From contig CAMYMO010000457.1 in NCBI GenBank assembly GCA_947259425.1, forward strand, positions 1 through 6,454: a stretch of DNA of 6,454 nucleotides, given 5' to 3'. A program made the translations under genes and the position numbers. The notes beneath the pieces are model-generated. The model searched no databases and was not told the DNA's origin. It saw only the letters and a list, made by a program, of their open reading frames with translations. Positions within the stretch are counted from its first letter, which is position 1. Every line of letters begins with the position of its first letter. The DNA comes from an uncultured Ectothiorhodospiraceae bacterium. Lineage in GTDB: Bacteria > Pseudomonadota > Gammaproteobacteria > UBA6429 > Thiohalophilaceae. Positions 1-5,532 of the stretch are shown here, piece after piece.

Positions 1-2
1 AA

Positions 3-35
3 CCTAAAGCAGTTTTAAAAGCATTAAGTGCATAA
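3..35 (+). CDS. C-terminal tail of an upstream cassette gene (partial)
   Basis: Of the three forward frames, only this one stays open until a stop just before the attC R'' box; it ends ...PKAVLKALSA and TAA at 33-35. The other frames stop by position 18. The position, just upstream of attC, is where a cassette gene should end. Ten codons are too few to assign a family. The assignment rests on context only. Confidence 0.4.
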   Translation, partial: PKAVLKALSA

Positions 36-37
36 AA

Positions 38-124
38 TGCTAACAAACGCTTCAAAATGGACTGGTGTAAACATCGCTCCTATCGTCGCAATGTTCACAC
101 CAGCCATTTAAGCGAACGTTAGGA
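38..124 (+). repeat. attC site 0 (87 bp)
   Basis: R'' box TGCTAAC at 38-44 and R' box GTTAGGA at 118-124. The inner arms pair well: CTGGTGT (62-68) with ACACCAG (97-103), AACAT (70-74) with ATGTT (91-95), and GG (59-60) with CC (104-105). A61 is left unpaired, as expected for an extrahelical base that sets strand choice by the integrase. This site closes the partial first cassette. Confidence 0.93.
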
Positions 125-125
125 G
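121..125 (+). promoter_or_regulatory. Shine-Dalgarno AGGAG formed by the cassette core site
   Basis: AGGAG lies four bases before the ATG at 130 and overlaps the R' box GTTAGGA. All of it is to the right of the crossover point, so the cassette carries its own ribosome-binding site wherever it inserts. The spacing is short but usable. Confidence 0.6.
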
Positions 126-129
126 TCAA

Positions 130-726
130 ATGGATCCAAATGAAATACAAGTAAAGGAGCATCTCGAATCGAGTGGATTTACATGCGAGGAATTTTCAAA
201 AGAAGAAAAGCGAAAAGGAAAAACACCTGACTTCCGTGTTTATAAAGATGATGATCTTATTTTTTATTGCGAAGTTAAAACCCGAGATAAAGATTGCTGG
301 CTAGATAATGAACTGGACTCTGCAGAAAACGGTGAAATTGTAGGTGGCATGCAAAATGATCCAATCTTTAATTCATTAACTACTCATATTCACAAAGCTG
401 TTAAACAACTTGACGCTGTTAACCCAGAACAAGAAGCCCCAAATGTTCTCACGTTAGTGAATCATGATAAAAACTATGGTCTTAATGATCTTATAGAAAT
501 AGTGACTGGCAATTTTTATTCGGAAAATGGTGATGTTGACCCTATCTCTAAACAATATTCAGAGGGTCGTATAAAAGAAGAGAAAAAAAGGATAGATTTA
601 TATATTTGGCTAGATGATCATAAACCTGATCGGATGCTGTACAGCCAAACAAATGAAAATCACCATTTAAAGCTATGCGAGGCATTTAATGTTGATCCAA
701 ATTCGATACAACAAATTGACTCCTAA
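130..726 (+). CDS. PD-(D/E)XK nuclease-fold protein
   Basis: The 198-residue product has the pattern of the restriction-endonuclease-like fold: an N-terminal helix with E5 and E10, a turn, P33-D34 on a strand (TPDFRVY), then E48-V-K50 on the next strand (FYCEVKT). A helix (about 85-96, HIHKAVKQLDAV) and a hydrophobic strand (NVLTLVNHD) follow, as is common in the fold. D34, E48 and K50 would be the metal-binding and catalytic set, so DNA or RNA cleavage is a fair inference; the specificity is unknown. It is shorter than most restriction enzymes and no methylase is next to it. The start is supported by AGGAG, and the TAA stop is part of the R'' box of attC site 1. It could act in phage defence or be an inactive relative, but the full motif favours activity. 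Confidence 0.65.
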   Translation: MDPNEIQVKEHLESSGFTCEEFSKEEKRKGKTPDFRVYKDDDLIFYCEVKTRDKDCWLDNELDSAENGEIVGGMQNDPIFNSLTTHIHKAVKQLDAVNPEQEAPNVLTLVNHDKNYGLNDLIEIVTGNFYSENGDVDPISKQYSEGRIKEEKKRIDLYIWLDDHKPDRMLYSQTNENHHLKLCEAFNVDPNSIQQIDS

Positions 727-805
727 CAAATCAATCAAGATCGCCCGCAAAAAGCGCGGGCTGGGACCTCGCTAATCGCTCGGCCCCTTATTTCAAACGT
801 TAGCT
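721..805 (+). repeat. attC site 1 (85 bp)
   Basis: R'' TCCTAAC at 721-727 and R' GTTAGCT at 799-805. The R'' box matches the reverse complement of this cassette's own left end (GTTAGGA) and not the R' box of the next cassette, as expected for a cassette that once circularised. Complementarity with the left end runs for 12 bases (118-129 with 716-727). The stop codon of the nuclease-fold gene lies in R''. Confidence 0.94.
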
Positions 806-810
806 CTCAT

Positions 811-1284
811 ATGAATAAAACAGATTACATAAAACTAATACCCGAATTAAAGGAATGGGAAGAACATAATGGTCATCCATTTAAACCCGATGAATGGATT
901 AGTTGTGTAGGTAACTATGAACACGCAATTGGGTATACAGAACTATTTTGGCCTGAATTATATGAATATGATGGCTGTATTTTTGTAGGCTCAATGCCAG
1001 ACATAGAAAATTATGAAACTTGGTTAAAAGAGACAAAAGGCAACAAACAATCTGTAGAAGCAGTGATAAACCATGTCCATATTACTGATATTTTTCAGGC
1101 TGAGCAATTGTCACCTTCAGAGGCACAAATCAAATATCTTGGAAATAAGTTAAAAGAAATGTGGTTTGCAAAAGCTAAATTAGAATTTCCTGGGAAAAAA
1201 ATATCTGTCGAGTTTTATGAAAGCGATGAAAATGATTTGGTAGAATACCAAGTCACATTATTTCAAAATGATAAAAAGAGCTAA
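811..1284 (+). CDS. Conserved hypothetical protein, cassette type
   Basis: This 157-residue soluble protein has no signal peptide or membrane segment. It is rich in aromatic residues in the first third (EWEEHNGHPF, DEWISCVGNYEHAIGYTELFWPELYEYDGC), followed by a W/H-containing middle (NHVHITDIF near 87-95) and a helix with LGNKLKEMWFAKAKLEFPG near 110-128. The blocks look like those of a conserved hypothetical family I associate loosely with mobile regions, but I cannot name a domain. The ATG is only 10 bases after the R' box and has no Shine-Dalgarno. The TAA stop belongs to the R'' box of attC site 2. The gene is in frame with the preceding one, and the attC between them has no stop in that frame apart from the R'' TAA itself. 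Confidence 0.85.
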   Translation: MNKTDYIKLIPELKEWEEHNGHPFKPDEWISCVGNYEHAIGYTELFWPELYEYDGCIFVGSMPDIENYETWLKETKGNKQSVEAVINHVHITDIFQAEQLSPSEAQIKYLGNKLKEMWFAKAKLEFPGKKISVEFYESDENDLVEYQVTLFQNDKKS

Positions 1285-1350
1285 CAAGGTGCTCGTTCGG
1301 ACGCAAACTACGCTGCGCTTCGTTTGCGCCGCACAGCTTCGTCGTTAGGC
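1279..1350 (+). repeat. attC site 2 (72 bp)
   Basis: R'' AGCTAAC at 1279-1285 and R' GTTAGGC at 1344-1350. The middle holds the inverted segments GCAAACTACG and CGTTTGC around a short loop (about 1303-1327). The cassette's left end, GTTAGCTCT, pairs with AGAGCTAAC here over nine bases. Confidence 0.92.
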
Positions 1351-1374
1351 TTAAGATATGTATATATTCTTACT

Positions 1375-1388
1375 CTCACTAGAGTGAG
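1375..1388 (+). promoter_or_regulatory. Inverted repeat in the leader of the peptidase operon
   Basis: CTCACT-AG-AGTGAG forms a 6-bp dyad, flanked by TTACT (1370-1374) and AGTAA (1394-1398), which could extend it with a bulge. It lies in a 70-base leader, much longer than in most of the other cassettes, between an AT-rich run with a TATATT (1363-1368) and the Shine-Dalgarno. It could be an operator or a leader RNA hairpin. I see no convincing -35 element upstream. Confidence 0.3.
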
Positions 1389-1406
1389 TTATCAGTAAGT
1401 CATTAA

Positions 1407-1413
1407 AAGGAGG
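1407..1413 (+). promoter_or_regulatory. Strong Shine-Dalgarno AAGGAGG
   Basis: Near-perfect complement of the 16S rRNA tail, seven bases before the ATG at 1421. It decides that start and stands out because most cassettes here lack such a site. Confidence 0.85.
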
Positions 1414-1420
1414 CAATAGT

Positions 1421-1882
1421 ATGAACGGAACAAGGCAAACATCAGATAAACCACACCAAGCACCATCAAAACGTTCACTTCGATTAACTTTTATATATGG
1501 GGGTAAAGATATTCGACTGGAGTCCATAAAATCTATCGTAATGATTGTGCCTAATTCAGATCGCTTAGAAAAGGAGGAGAACACGGCGGGATTCTGGTAT
1601 GAAGTTAGAGATAAAGAAAATCGAACACTTTACCGTAGGATCACTGATAACCCAATAAAATATGCTGCGGAAGTACGATCAGATGATCCCAATGCACCAC
1701 TTAAATGGGAAGAAATTAAGGAACCAAAAGGCAGCTTTGTTTTACTAATACCCGATATTGAAGAGGGGCACAGCGTTGTCTTTTTTAGCAGCCCATTGGA
1801 ACTCATGCAAGAAAGGGAAAAGGCGCAAGAAATCGCTCGTTTTGATATTACCAAGCGAAACCAAGGAAAGGAGGCGGGATAA
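1421..1882 (+). CDS. Small beta-rich partner protein of the M64 peptidase
   Basis: The 153-residue product has no signal peptide or membrane segment. It begins with a polar, basic tail (1-20), then a series of predicted strands: LRLTFIYGG, IRLESIKSIVMIVP, GFWYEVRDKENRTLYRRI, and GSFVLLIPDIEEGHSVVFFSSPLE. It ends in a charged helix (about 128-153). The strand-rich pattern with FWYEVRD...LYRR resembles, from memory, beta-sandwich proteins or domains that accompany M64 peptidases, so it may be a split-off accessory, substrate-presenting or inhibitory domain. Its TAA overlaps the ATG of the peptidase (TAATG at 1880-1884), so translation is probably coupled and the two products are likely to work together. 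No direct functional motif is visible. Confidence 0.82.
   Translation: MNGTRQTSDKPHQAPSKRSLRLTFIYGGKDIRLESIKSIVMIVPNSDRLEKEENTAGFWYEVRDKENRTLYRRITDNPIKYAAEVRSDDPNAPLKWEEIKEPKGSFVLLIPDIEEGHSVVFFSSPLELMQEREKAQEIARFDITKRNQGKEAG
1868..1874 (+). promoter_or_regulatory. Strong Shine-Dalgarno AAGGAGG for the peptidase gene
   Basis: AAGGAGG within the end of the upstream gene, seven bases before the ATG at 1882. It has the same sequence and spacing as the site before the first gene of the pair, which suggests the two were expressed together before becoming a cassette. Confidence 0.85.
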
Positions 1883-2940
1883 TGGGAGCTACAGACGGAC
1901 AAATCATAGGAGTTACAAAAATTGTTGATAACGGTCCAGCATCTGATCGTTTCAATCTCATTATTGTGTCTGAAGGATACCAGCAAAACGAATTGGTTAA
2001 CTTTGCCAATCATTCTCAGCAATTCGTTCAACACATGTTTTCTAATCCACCTTTTGATGAATTACGATGTGCAGTTAATGTTTATAGATTCGATGTTTCA
2101 TCTACTGACAGCGGCGCCGATGATCCCGCAGCCTGCGGAGGAACAGGGGCCATACCTGCGACTTACTTCGACGCTTCATTTTGTAATGGAGGGATTCGCC
2201 GCCTTTTATTAGTTGACTCTGCTTTGGTAAGAAATGTTGTTGATGCAGAGGTGCCAGAGTATCACCAAATAATAGTTATCGTGAATTCAACCATTTGGGG
2301 TGGCGCTGGAGGTAGTATTGGCACTACCTCAATTGCTGGTGGATGGGAGAACATCGCCTTACACGAAATGGGGCACTCGGCATTCGGGCTTGCTGATGAG
2401 TACAATTATTGGGCAGGTTGCGGAACAGATACGAATCGTGACACCTATGCAGGTGGTGAGCCCGCAGCGCCCAATGTGACAATCGATACCAATAGAAACA
2501 CTATTAAATGGGGTAATTTGGTACTTCCAACCACGCCTTTACCTACAACCTCTAATCCTGATTGCACTCAGTGCGATGGTCAAGCCAGTCCAGTGCCTGT
2601 TGATACTGTCGGAGCGTTCGAGGGCGCGCGCTATTATCATTGCGATATTTTTCGCCCTGAGTACAACTGTATGATGCGAAACCTGACTCATTTTTGTGCC
2701 GTTTGTCAAAGTAGGATCCGAGAAACATTAACACCGTACTTAGCTGAATGTTACGCACCAATTTTTCAAAGGAATAATTGGCTGGCTTGTTTAATTTTGA
2801 CCATAGTCTATACAGTAGTTATTGCAGCACTAGCAATATTTGCATTATTTTCCAGGAAAATAAGATGTTACATAAAAGGTTTAGTGTACAGAATAAAGCA
2901 CTGTCGCAAAGGTAACAGTGATCGATGTGTGAGACTATAA
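1882..2940 (+). CDS. M64-family (IgA peptidase type) zinc metallopeptidase with C-terminal membrane segment
   Basis: The 352-residue protein has the M64 signature HEMGHSAFGLADEY at 161-174: H161 and H165 bind zinc, E162 is the catalytic base, and D172 is the probable third ligand. Upstream lie FNLIIVSEGY (24-33), typical of the domain start, and the glycine-rich GGAGGS loop with GGWENIALHE. Downstream is the cysteine-rich block C254, C263-MMR and FCAVC (271-275), also typical of the family. Residues about 300-323 form one strong membrane segment, followed by a very basic tail (RKIRCYIKGLVYRIKHCRK). No N-terminal signal peptide is visible, so the side of the membrane on which the peptidase acts is unclear: the basic tail predicts a cytoplasmic C terminus. 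The family includes enzymes cleaving immunoglobulin A, but the substrate here need not be that. It is co-translated with the gene before it. Confidence 0.9.
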   Translation: MGATDGQIIGVTKIVDNGPASDRFNLIIVSEGYQQNELVNFANHSQQFVQHMFSNPPFDELRCAVNVYRFDVSSTDSGADDPAACGGTGAIPATYFDASFCNGGIRRLLLVDSALVRNVVDAEVPEYHQIIVIVNSTIWGGAGGSIGTTSIAGGWENIALHEMGHSAFGLADEYNYWAGCGTDTNRDTYAGGEPAAPNVTIDTNRNTIKWGNLVLPTTPLPTTSNPDCTQCDGQASPVPVDTVGAFEGARYYHCDIFRPEYNCMMRNLTHFCAVCQSRIRETLTPYLAECYAPIFQRNNWLACLILTIVYTVVIAALAIFALFSRKIRCYIKGLVYRIKHCRKGNSDRCVRL

Positions 2941-3012
2941 GTTCTTTATACTGGTTAGTGCAGTAACCTATATAGAATAAAACAGTATTTGACACATATT
3001 ATTTGCGAATTA
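2941..3012. other. AT-rich tail between the peptidase gene and its attC
   Basis: The 72 bases hold no gene, no terminator-like hairpin with a T-run, and no convincing promoter. A TTGACA at 2989-2994 has no good -10 element at the right distance. Other cassettes here have far shorter tails, so this may be remnant sequence from where the gene pair was captured. Confidence 0.5.
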
Positions 3013-3093
3013 GCCTAACAAGCGCGTCAACACCGACTGCTTACCCCTTCGCTGCGCTATGGGCTAAGCAGCGGGTTACGCGTAACGTTAGGT
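3013..3093 (+). repeat. attC site 3 (81 bp)
   Basis: R'' GCCTAAC at 3013-3019 and R' GTTAGGT at 3087-3093. GACTGCTTA (3034-3042) and TAAGCAGC (3065-3072) are the inner arms, with CCC/GGG next to the loop. It closes the 1743-bp two-gene cassette, whose left end GTTAGGCT pairs with AGCCTAAC here. Confidence 0.93.
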
Positions 3094-3109
3094 GTAAAAA
3101 ACCCATTAC

Positions 3110-3115
3110 AGGAGA
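3110..3115 (+). promoter_or_regulatory. Shine-Dalgarno AGGAGA
   Basis: AGGAGA six bases before the ATG at 3122. It supports that start and gives this cassette an independent translation signal. Confidence 0.75.
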
Positions 3116-3121
3116 TTTCTA

Positions 3122-3601
3122 ATGGCTGATCCTCACTGGACAAGTTATGTAGGTATGATTACTGGAATTTCTGGTGCAATAATGGGTTATATTAGTTATC
3201 GAAAGAGTAATAACCTAAAATCATTAGATCTACGTCTTGAACTACGAAAAGCTGTTAATGAGCTATACCAAACATATAAACTAGCTGAAGATCAAATAAA
3301 TAGCGCCTCAAGATCTCGTAGGGCTGTTGCTTCAGCAACAGGCAATTATAACTCTGGCCGTCACAAAGTTTGGGAACAATCTGTAGAAAATGACACAAAA
3401 ATAATTAATGAGATTAAAAATACATTTCCTGAAAAGAATGATTCTTTTAGTATTCTCAGCACAAAAGATTTAGAGTCTAAGTTAGTGGATATTCATGATA
3501 AACAGTGCAATCTTAATTCTATTTTAGTGAAATACAAGGATGAAATTACTGCTGATAATGAAACCAGGAATCATTTAAGAGATACGCGTGATAAATTATA
3601 A
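3122..3601 (+). CDS. N-terminally anchored helical protein, function unknown
   Basis: The 159-residue product has one hydrophobic segment near the N terminus (about 8-26, VGMITGISGAIMGYISY), followed directly by basic residues (R27, K28) and a long, charged, mostly helical body with likely coiled-coil stretches (about 34-60 and 115-159). The order suggests a membrane anchor with a cytoplasmic helical domain. The LDLRLELRKAVNELY stretch right after the anchor looks like the conserved core of a family of unknown function. I cannot assign a role. A good Shine-Dalgarno fixes the start, and the stop lies a few bases before attC site 4. Confidence 0.85.
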   Translation: MADPHWTSYVGMITGISGAIMGYISYRKSNNLKSLDLRLELRKAVNELYQTYKLAEDQINSASRSRRAVASATGNYNSGRHKVWEQSVENDTKIINEIKNTFPEKNDSFSILSTKDLESKLVDIHDKQCNLNSILVKYKDEITADNETRNHLRDTRDKL

Positions 3602-3603
3602 AC

Positions 3604-3689
3604 ACCTAACAAGAAAATCAACAAGGACAATTTACTCAATGGGCAAAACCCGCCCATTGAGTAAATTGCCTGTTATTTAGTCGTTATGT
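3604..3689 (+). repeat. attC site 4 (86 bp) with perfect 17-bp stem
   Basis: R'' ACCTAAC at 3604-3610 and R' GTTATGT at 3683-3689. Arms 3628-3644 and 3652-3668 pair without mismatch around a 7-base loop (AAAACCC); A3627 is then bulged before AGG/CCT pairs. The end GTTATTTAGTCGTTA and the loop are shared with attC site 9, so the two belong to one type. There is no T-run after the stem, so it is not read as a terminator. Confidence 0.93.
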
Positions 3690-3703
3690 TTATTAAAAAA
3701 TGA
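3686..3703 (+). other. Possible attC-borne leader mini-ORF (MFIKK)
   Basis: The ATG inside the R' box GTTATGT opens a 5-codon frame whose TGA overlaps the ATG of the next gene (ATGA at 3700-3703). This geometry allows termination-reinitiation. No Shine-Dalgarno precedes either start. Expression is not shown by the sequence alone. Confidence 0.35.
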
Positions 3704-4005
3704 AAAATATAATCATTAGTATAGCGTTTGGCTTATTTGGTGCAGCTGCATTTTTGCTTGGCGCGGCTTCAAGTAGTGGCGGAAACTTTGTTGTATTCGC
3801 GGCCCCTGCAAAGCTGCTCCAATACGCAGTATTTAATTGGGGGCTTCCGTTAGATGATGTTCAATTAAATAGGTGGGCAGTTATTGTTCAGTTCCTGGGT
3901 TATTTTCTCATTTCAATAGCTATTCTTTCTGTAATAAATAAGTTAACTAAAAAACATAACAAATCATTCAACCAGATCGGCGCAAAAGACGCGCCTCCTG
4001 GTTAA
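3700..4005 (+). CDS. Small two-TM membrane protein with an attC-encoded C terminus
   Basis: The 101-residue product has hydrophobic segments at about 3-23 and 60-80. The first, ending AASSS, could be an anchor or a signal sequence. The loop between holds a moderately hydrophobic stretch (30-46). No catalytic motif or known family is seen. The last 17 residues (85-101, beginning HNKSFNQIG) are encoded within attC site 5, because the R'' TAA is out of frame; the stop is at 4003-4005. This tail is polar and probably not part of the functional core. There is no Shine-Dalgarno, but the start overlaps the stop of a mini-ORF that begins in the R' box. Confidence 0.75.
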   Translation: MKNIIISIAFGLFGAAAFLLGAASSSGGNFVVFAAPAKLLQYAVFNWGLPLDDVQLNRWAVIVQFLGYFLISIAILSVINKLTKKHNKSFNQIGAKDAPPG

Positions 4006-4019
4006 TTCAAACGTTATGT
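3954..4019 (+). repeat. attC site 5 (66 bp)
   Basis: R'' ACATAAC at 3954-3960 and R' GTTATGT at 4013-4019. Inner arms ACCAG (3971-3975) and CTGGT (3998-4002) pair, as do GGCGC (3979-3983) and GCGCC (3991-3995), around a short AAAAGAC loop. It is the shortest site here and is partly coding, since the upstream gene reads through most of it. Confidence 0.93.
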
Positions 4020-4033
4020 GTAAATATAAATGA
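4016..4033 (+). other. Possible attC-borne leader mini-ORF (MCKYK)
   Basis: A 5-codon frame from the R' box ATG ends in TGA overlapping the next gene's ATG (ATGA at 4030-4033). The upstream gene stops at 4005, ten bases before this ATG, so a relay from one gene through the mini-ORF to the next is conceivable. Confidence 0.35.
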
Positions 4034-4320
4034 AAAACTGGAAGGAAAAATTAACCGAATTATTTTCTGGCTTATCACAAGACCCATTAGAAGATGCTTT
4101 TGAATTAATGGACATAGAAGGCACGGAAGAAGAAAAAAATAGTTGGTTATCTATAATCGATATTGCAATTAATGCTGCTGATAAAAATGATCGATCTATT
4201 ATTGATGTCGTTAATGCTGGTCATGGTTATATTGTCAATGATCCCACTGAAGCTAGAGATATTTTTATGGAACTACGCAATATATATCTTAGCGGTTTAA
4301 ATAATGAAAAAAACACATAA
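4030..4320 (+). CDS. Small acidic soluble protein, function unknown
   Basis: The 96-residue product is strongly acidic and probably all-helical, with no membrane segment: a first helical region (about 2-30, EKLTELFSGL...EDAFELMDI), a second (about 35-52, EEKNSWLSIIDIAINAADK) and a third (74-90). The DVVNAGHGYIVNDPTEA stretch (59-75) forms the central turn. Size and charge resemble immunity or antitoxin-like proteins, but that is only a loose analogy and I do not recognise the family. The stop TAA is in the R'' box of attC site 6. There is no Shine-Dalgarno; the start overlaps the preceding mini-ORF. Confidence 0.78.
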   Translation: MKNWKEKLTELFSGLSQDPLEDAFELMDIEGTEEEKNSWLSIIDIAINAADKNDRSIIDVVNAGHGYIVNDPTEARDIFMELRNIYLSGLNNEKNT

Positions 4321-4395
4321 CAAACGGGTCAAGTTCGCTCCCGTTGGTCGCTGGGACGCGCAAAAACCGCGCGCCCCTTACCCTTAACGTTATGC
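4315..4395 (+). repeat. attC site 6 (81 bp)
   Basis: R'' ACATAAC at 4315-4321 and R' GTTATGC at 4389-4395. GGGACGCGC (4352-4360) and GCGCGCCCC (4369-4377) pair around AAAAACC. The left end of its cassette, GTTATGTGT, pairs with ACACATAAC here over nine bases. Confidence 0.93.
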
Positions 4396-4427
4396 ATAAA
4401 ACAAATATTGACCAATGGAATCCATAG
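4392..4427 (+). other. Possible attC-borne leader mini-ORF (11 codons)
   Basis: The R' box ATG opens an 11-codon frame (MHKTNIDQWNP) that stops with TAG at 4425-4427, overlapping the start of the next gene by 13 bases in another frame. It is longer than the other three such frames but has the same relation to the downstream start. Confidence 0.25.
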
Positions 4428-4861
4428 ACCAAGAAGCTCGAAAACGGAGGGAATGGGAAGACACCCTATTAAATACCCGAACAGGTATCTTCCTAATCCT
4501 GAATGGATTTGCTTTGCAGCCAGATTCGGTTGATATTTTCGTTGCTTTTGCAATCGCAATTATTAATTTATTTTGGGTGCTGGCATCAATTCAGTCACTG
4601 ATACTGATAAAAGATCTCACAACAAAATCAGAGAAAACAGGGGCACAGTTATTGGTCAGCGAAAGCCTTGGTAATAGGAAAATTCACCATATGTTTAGAC
4701 CTACAACGATTATTGGTCAATGGGTTCCGGTATCGGTATATATTGGGTGGGTTATTTATGTTTCCCTTCAAATTGACTATATGGTATCTGTTTTAATCCC
4801 ATGTTTTGGCTTGTTGCCAATAATCGCGGTTATTGCACTGCAAAAGCTAAAAAATGCATAA
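4415..4861 (+). CDS. Multi-pass membrane protein, function unknown
   Basis: The 148-residue product has a charged N-terminal helix (1-20, MESIDQEARKRREWEDTLLN), a short hydrophobic stretch (23-36), and three strong membrane segments (about 40-65, 97-120 and 122-143). A polar cytoplasmic-looking loop separates the first strong segment from the second (66-96). The RREWEDTLLNTRTGIFLILNG start resembles small membrane proteins with a helical head seen in mobile regions, but I cannot name a family. There are no catalytic residues. The stop TAA is in the R'' box of attC site 7. No Shine-Dalgarno precedes the ATG. Confidence 0.82.
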   Translation: MESIDQEARKRREWEDTLLNTRTGIFLILNGFALQPDSVDIFVAFAIAIINLFWVLASIQSLILIKDLTTKSEKTGAQLLVSESLGNRKIHHMFRPTTIIGQWVPVSVYIGWVIYVSLQIDYMVSVLIPCFGLLPIIAVIALQKLKNA

Positions 4862-4943
4862 CAATGCAAATTCACTCGGACGCCAAAAAGCGCCGCTCGT
4901 TCCTCGCTCTGCTTTCTGCCACCGGTGATTTGCGGCGTTAGCC
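4856..4943 (+). repeat. attC site 7 (88 bp)
   Basis: R'' GCATAAC at 4856-4862 and R' GTTAGCC at 4937-4943. The stem is clear: GCAAAT (4866-4871) with ATTTGC (4928-4933), CAC (4873-4875) with GTG (4925-4927), CGG (4877-4879) with CCG (4922-4924). T4872 and T4876 are unpaired, matching the expected extrahelical bases on one arm. Confidence 0.94.
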
Positions 4944-4951
4944 GTACAATA

Positions 4952-5419
4952 ATGAATAGAGACCAAATCATAAAATTAAGCACCATATTTCATGGAGCAG
5001 AAAATACAGAAGACGCTGAGTTAATATCAAAATTAATCGAAAATGGCATTAGCGTTGAAGAAGCAGAGAGATTCATAGCCTTTTTACCAATAGCCTTTGG
5101 AAGAGTAATCATAAACCAAATAGGTAATGTACATTTTTCTGGGTTATATAAAATTAAAGAAAATGGTATGGAGTTTGAGTTAAATGATGAACCGATTTAC
5201 CGCTTTGCCGAAGAAATAGCCAATGAAAGTTATATATCTGGCTTAGTAGGCAGAGAAGTATTTTCTGCTATAGCAACAAGAAGCGCAGAATTAAACGCAG
5301 TGAATAATGCATTAAATGAAGAAACAGATTTAAATAGCGCTGAATTTAAACCAGTACTATTGTTTGGCTATAAAACACTAGGTAAACGCAAAGGATTATT
5401 GAGTGGAATATTCGGCTAA
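4952..5419 (+). CDS. Conserved hypothetical soluble protein
   Basis: The 155-residue product is mainly helical at the N terminus (21-48, with GISVEEAERFIAFLPIAFGRVII at 32-54), then a short beta region (56-79), further helices (82-125), and a basic C terminus (LGKRKGLLSG). ERFIAFLPIAFGR looks like a conserved core, but I cannot assign a domain. A longer frame starting with GTG at 4925 would lie inside attC, so the ATG at 4952 is preferred; it has no Shine-Dalgarno. The stop TAA is the one in the R'' box of attC site 8. The gene shares its frame with both neighbouring genes, separated only by those R'' stops. Confidence 0.82.
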   Translation: MNRDQIIKLSTIFHGAENTEDAELISKLIENGISVEEAERFIAFLPIAFGRVIINQIGNVHFSGLYKIKENGMEFELNDEPIYRFAEEIANESYISGLVGREVFSAIATRSAELNAVNNALNEETDLNSAEFKPVLLFGYKTLGKRKGLLSGIFG

Positions 5420-5518
5420 CAAACGCTTCAACACGGACCCACCTCTGCGGCGTTTCGTTTGTGGCGATTGCCACAAGCCTCACACCGCACCGGTGTTCCG
5501 GTTAAACGGGCGTTATGT
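5414..5518 (+). repeat. attC site 8 (105 bp, longest)
   Basis: R'' GGCTAAC at 5414-5420 and R' GTTATGT at 5512-5518. It has an extra internal hairpin, TTGTGGC (5459-5465) with GCCACAA (5470-5476), and a CACCG/CGGTG pair further on, so the folded site should be branched. Confidence 0.92.
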
Positions 5519-5532
5519 GCAATAAAAAATAA
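5515..5532 (+). other. Possible attC-borne leader mini-ORF (MCNKK)
   Basis: A 5-codon frame from the R' box ATG ends with TAA at 5530-5532, one base before the ATG of the next gene (TAATATG). It has the same length as the mini-ORFs at 3686 and 4016. Confidence 0.35.

Noticed and set aside
1922..2212. Forward frame inside the peptidase gene
   Set aside because: It overlaps the well-conserved M64 coding frame and has no features of its own.
2989..3017. TTGACA near the end of the peptidase cassette as a promoter
   Set aside because: At 16 to 18 bases downstream the sequence is TAGCCT or similar, a poor -10, and it lies in the R'' box.
3628..3668. Strong hairpin as a rho-independent terminator
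   Set aside because: The stem is within attC and is followed by TGCCTGTTATTTAG rather than a run of T. Its role is recombination, although it may slow transcription.
4925..4951. Longer version of the 4952 gene starting at GTG 4925
   Set aside because: The extra nine residues are encoded by the arm and R' box of attC site 7, which would not be kept when the cassette moves. The ATG at 4952 is the natural start.
1351..4986. Reverse-strand reading frames (1351-1584, 1630-2034, 2552-2761, 4329-4559, 4777-4986)
   Set aside because: They run opposite to well-supported genes or through attC sites, have no Shine-Dalgarno or family likeness, and would be antisense to the array direction.
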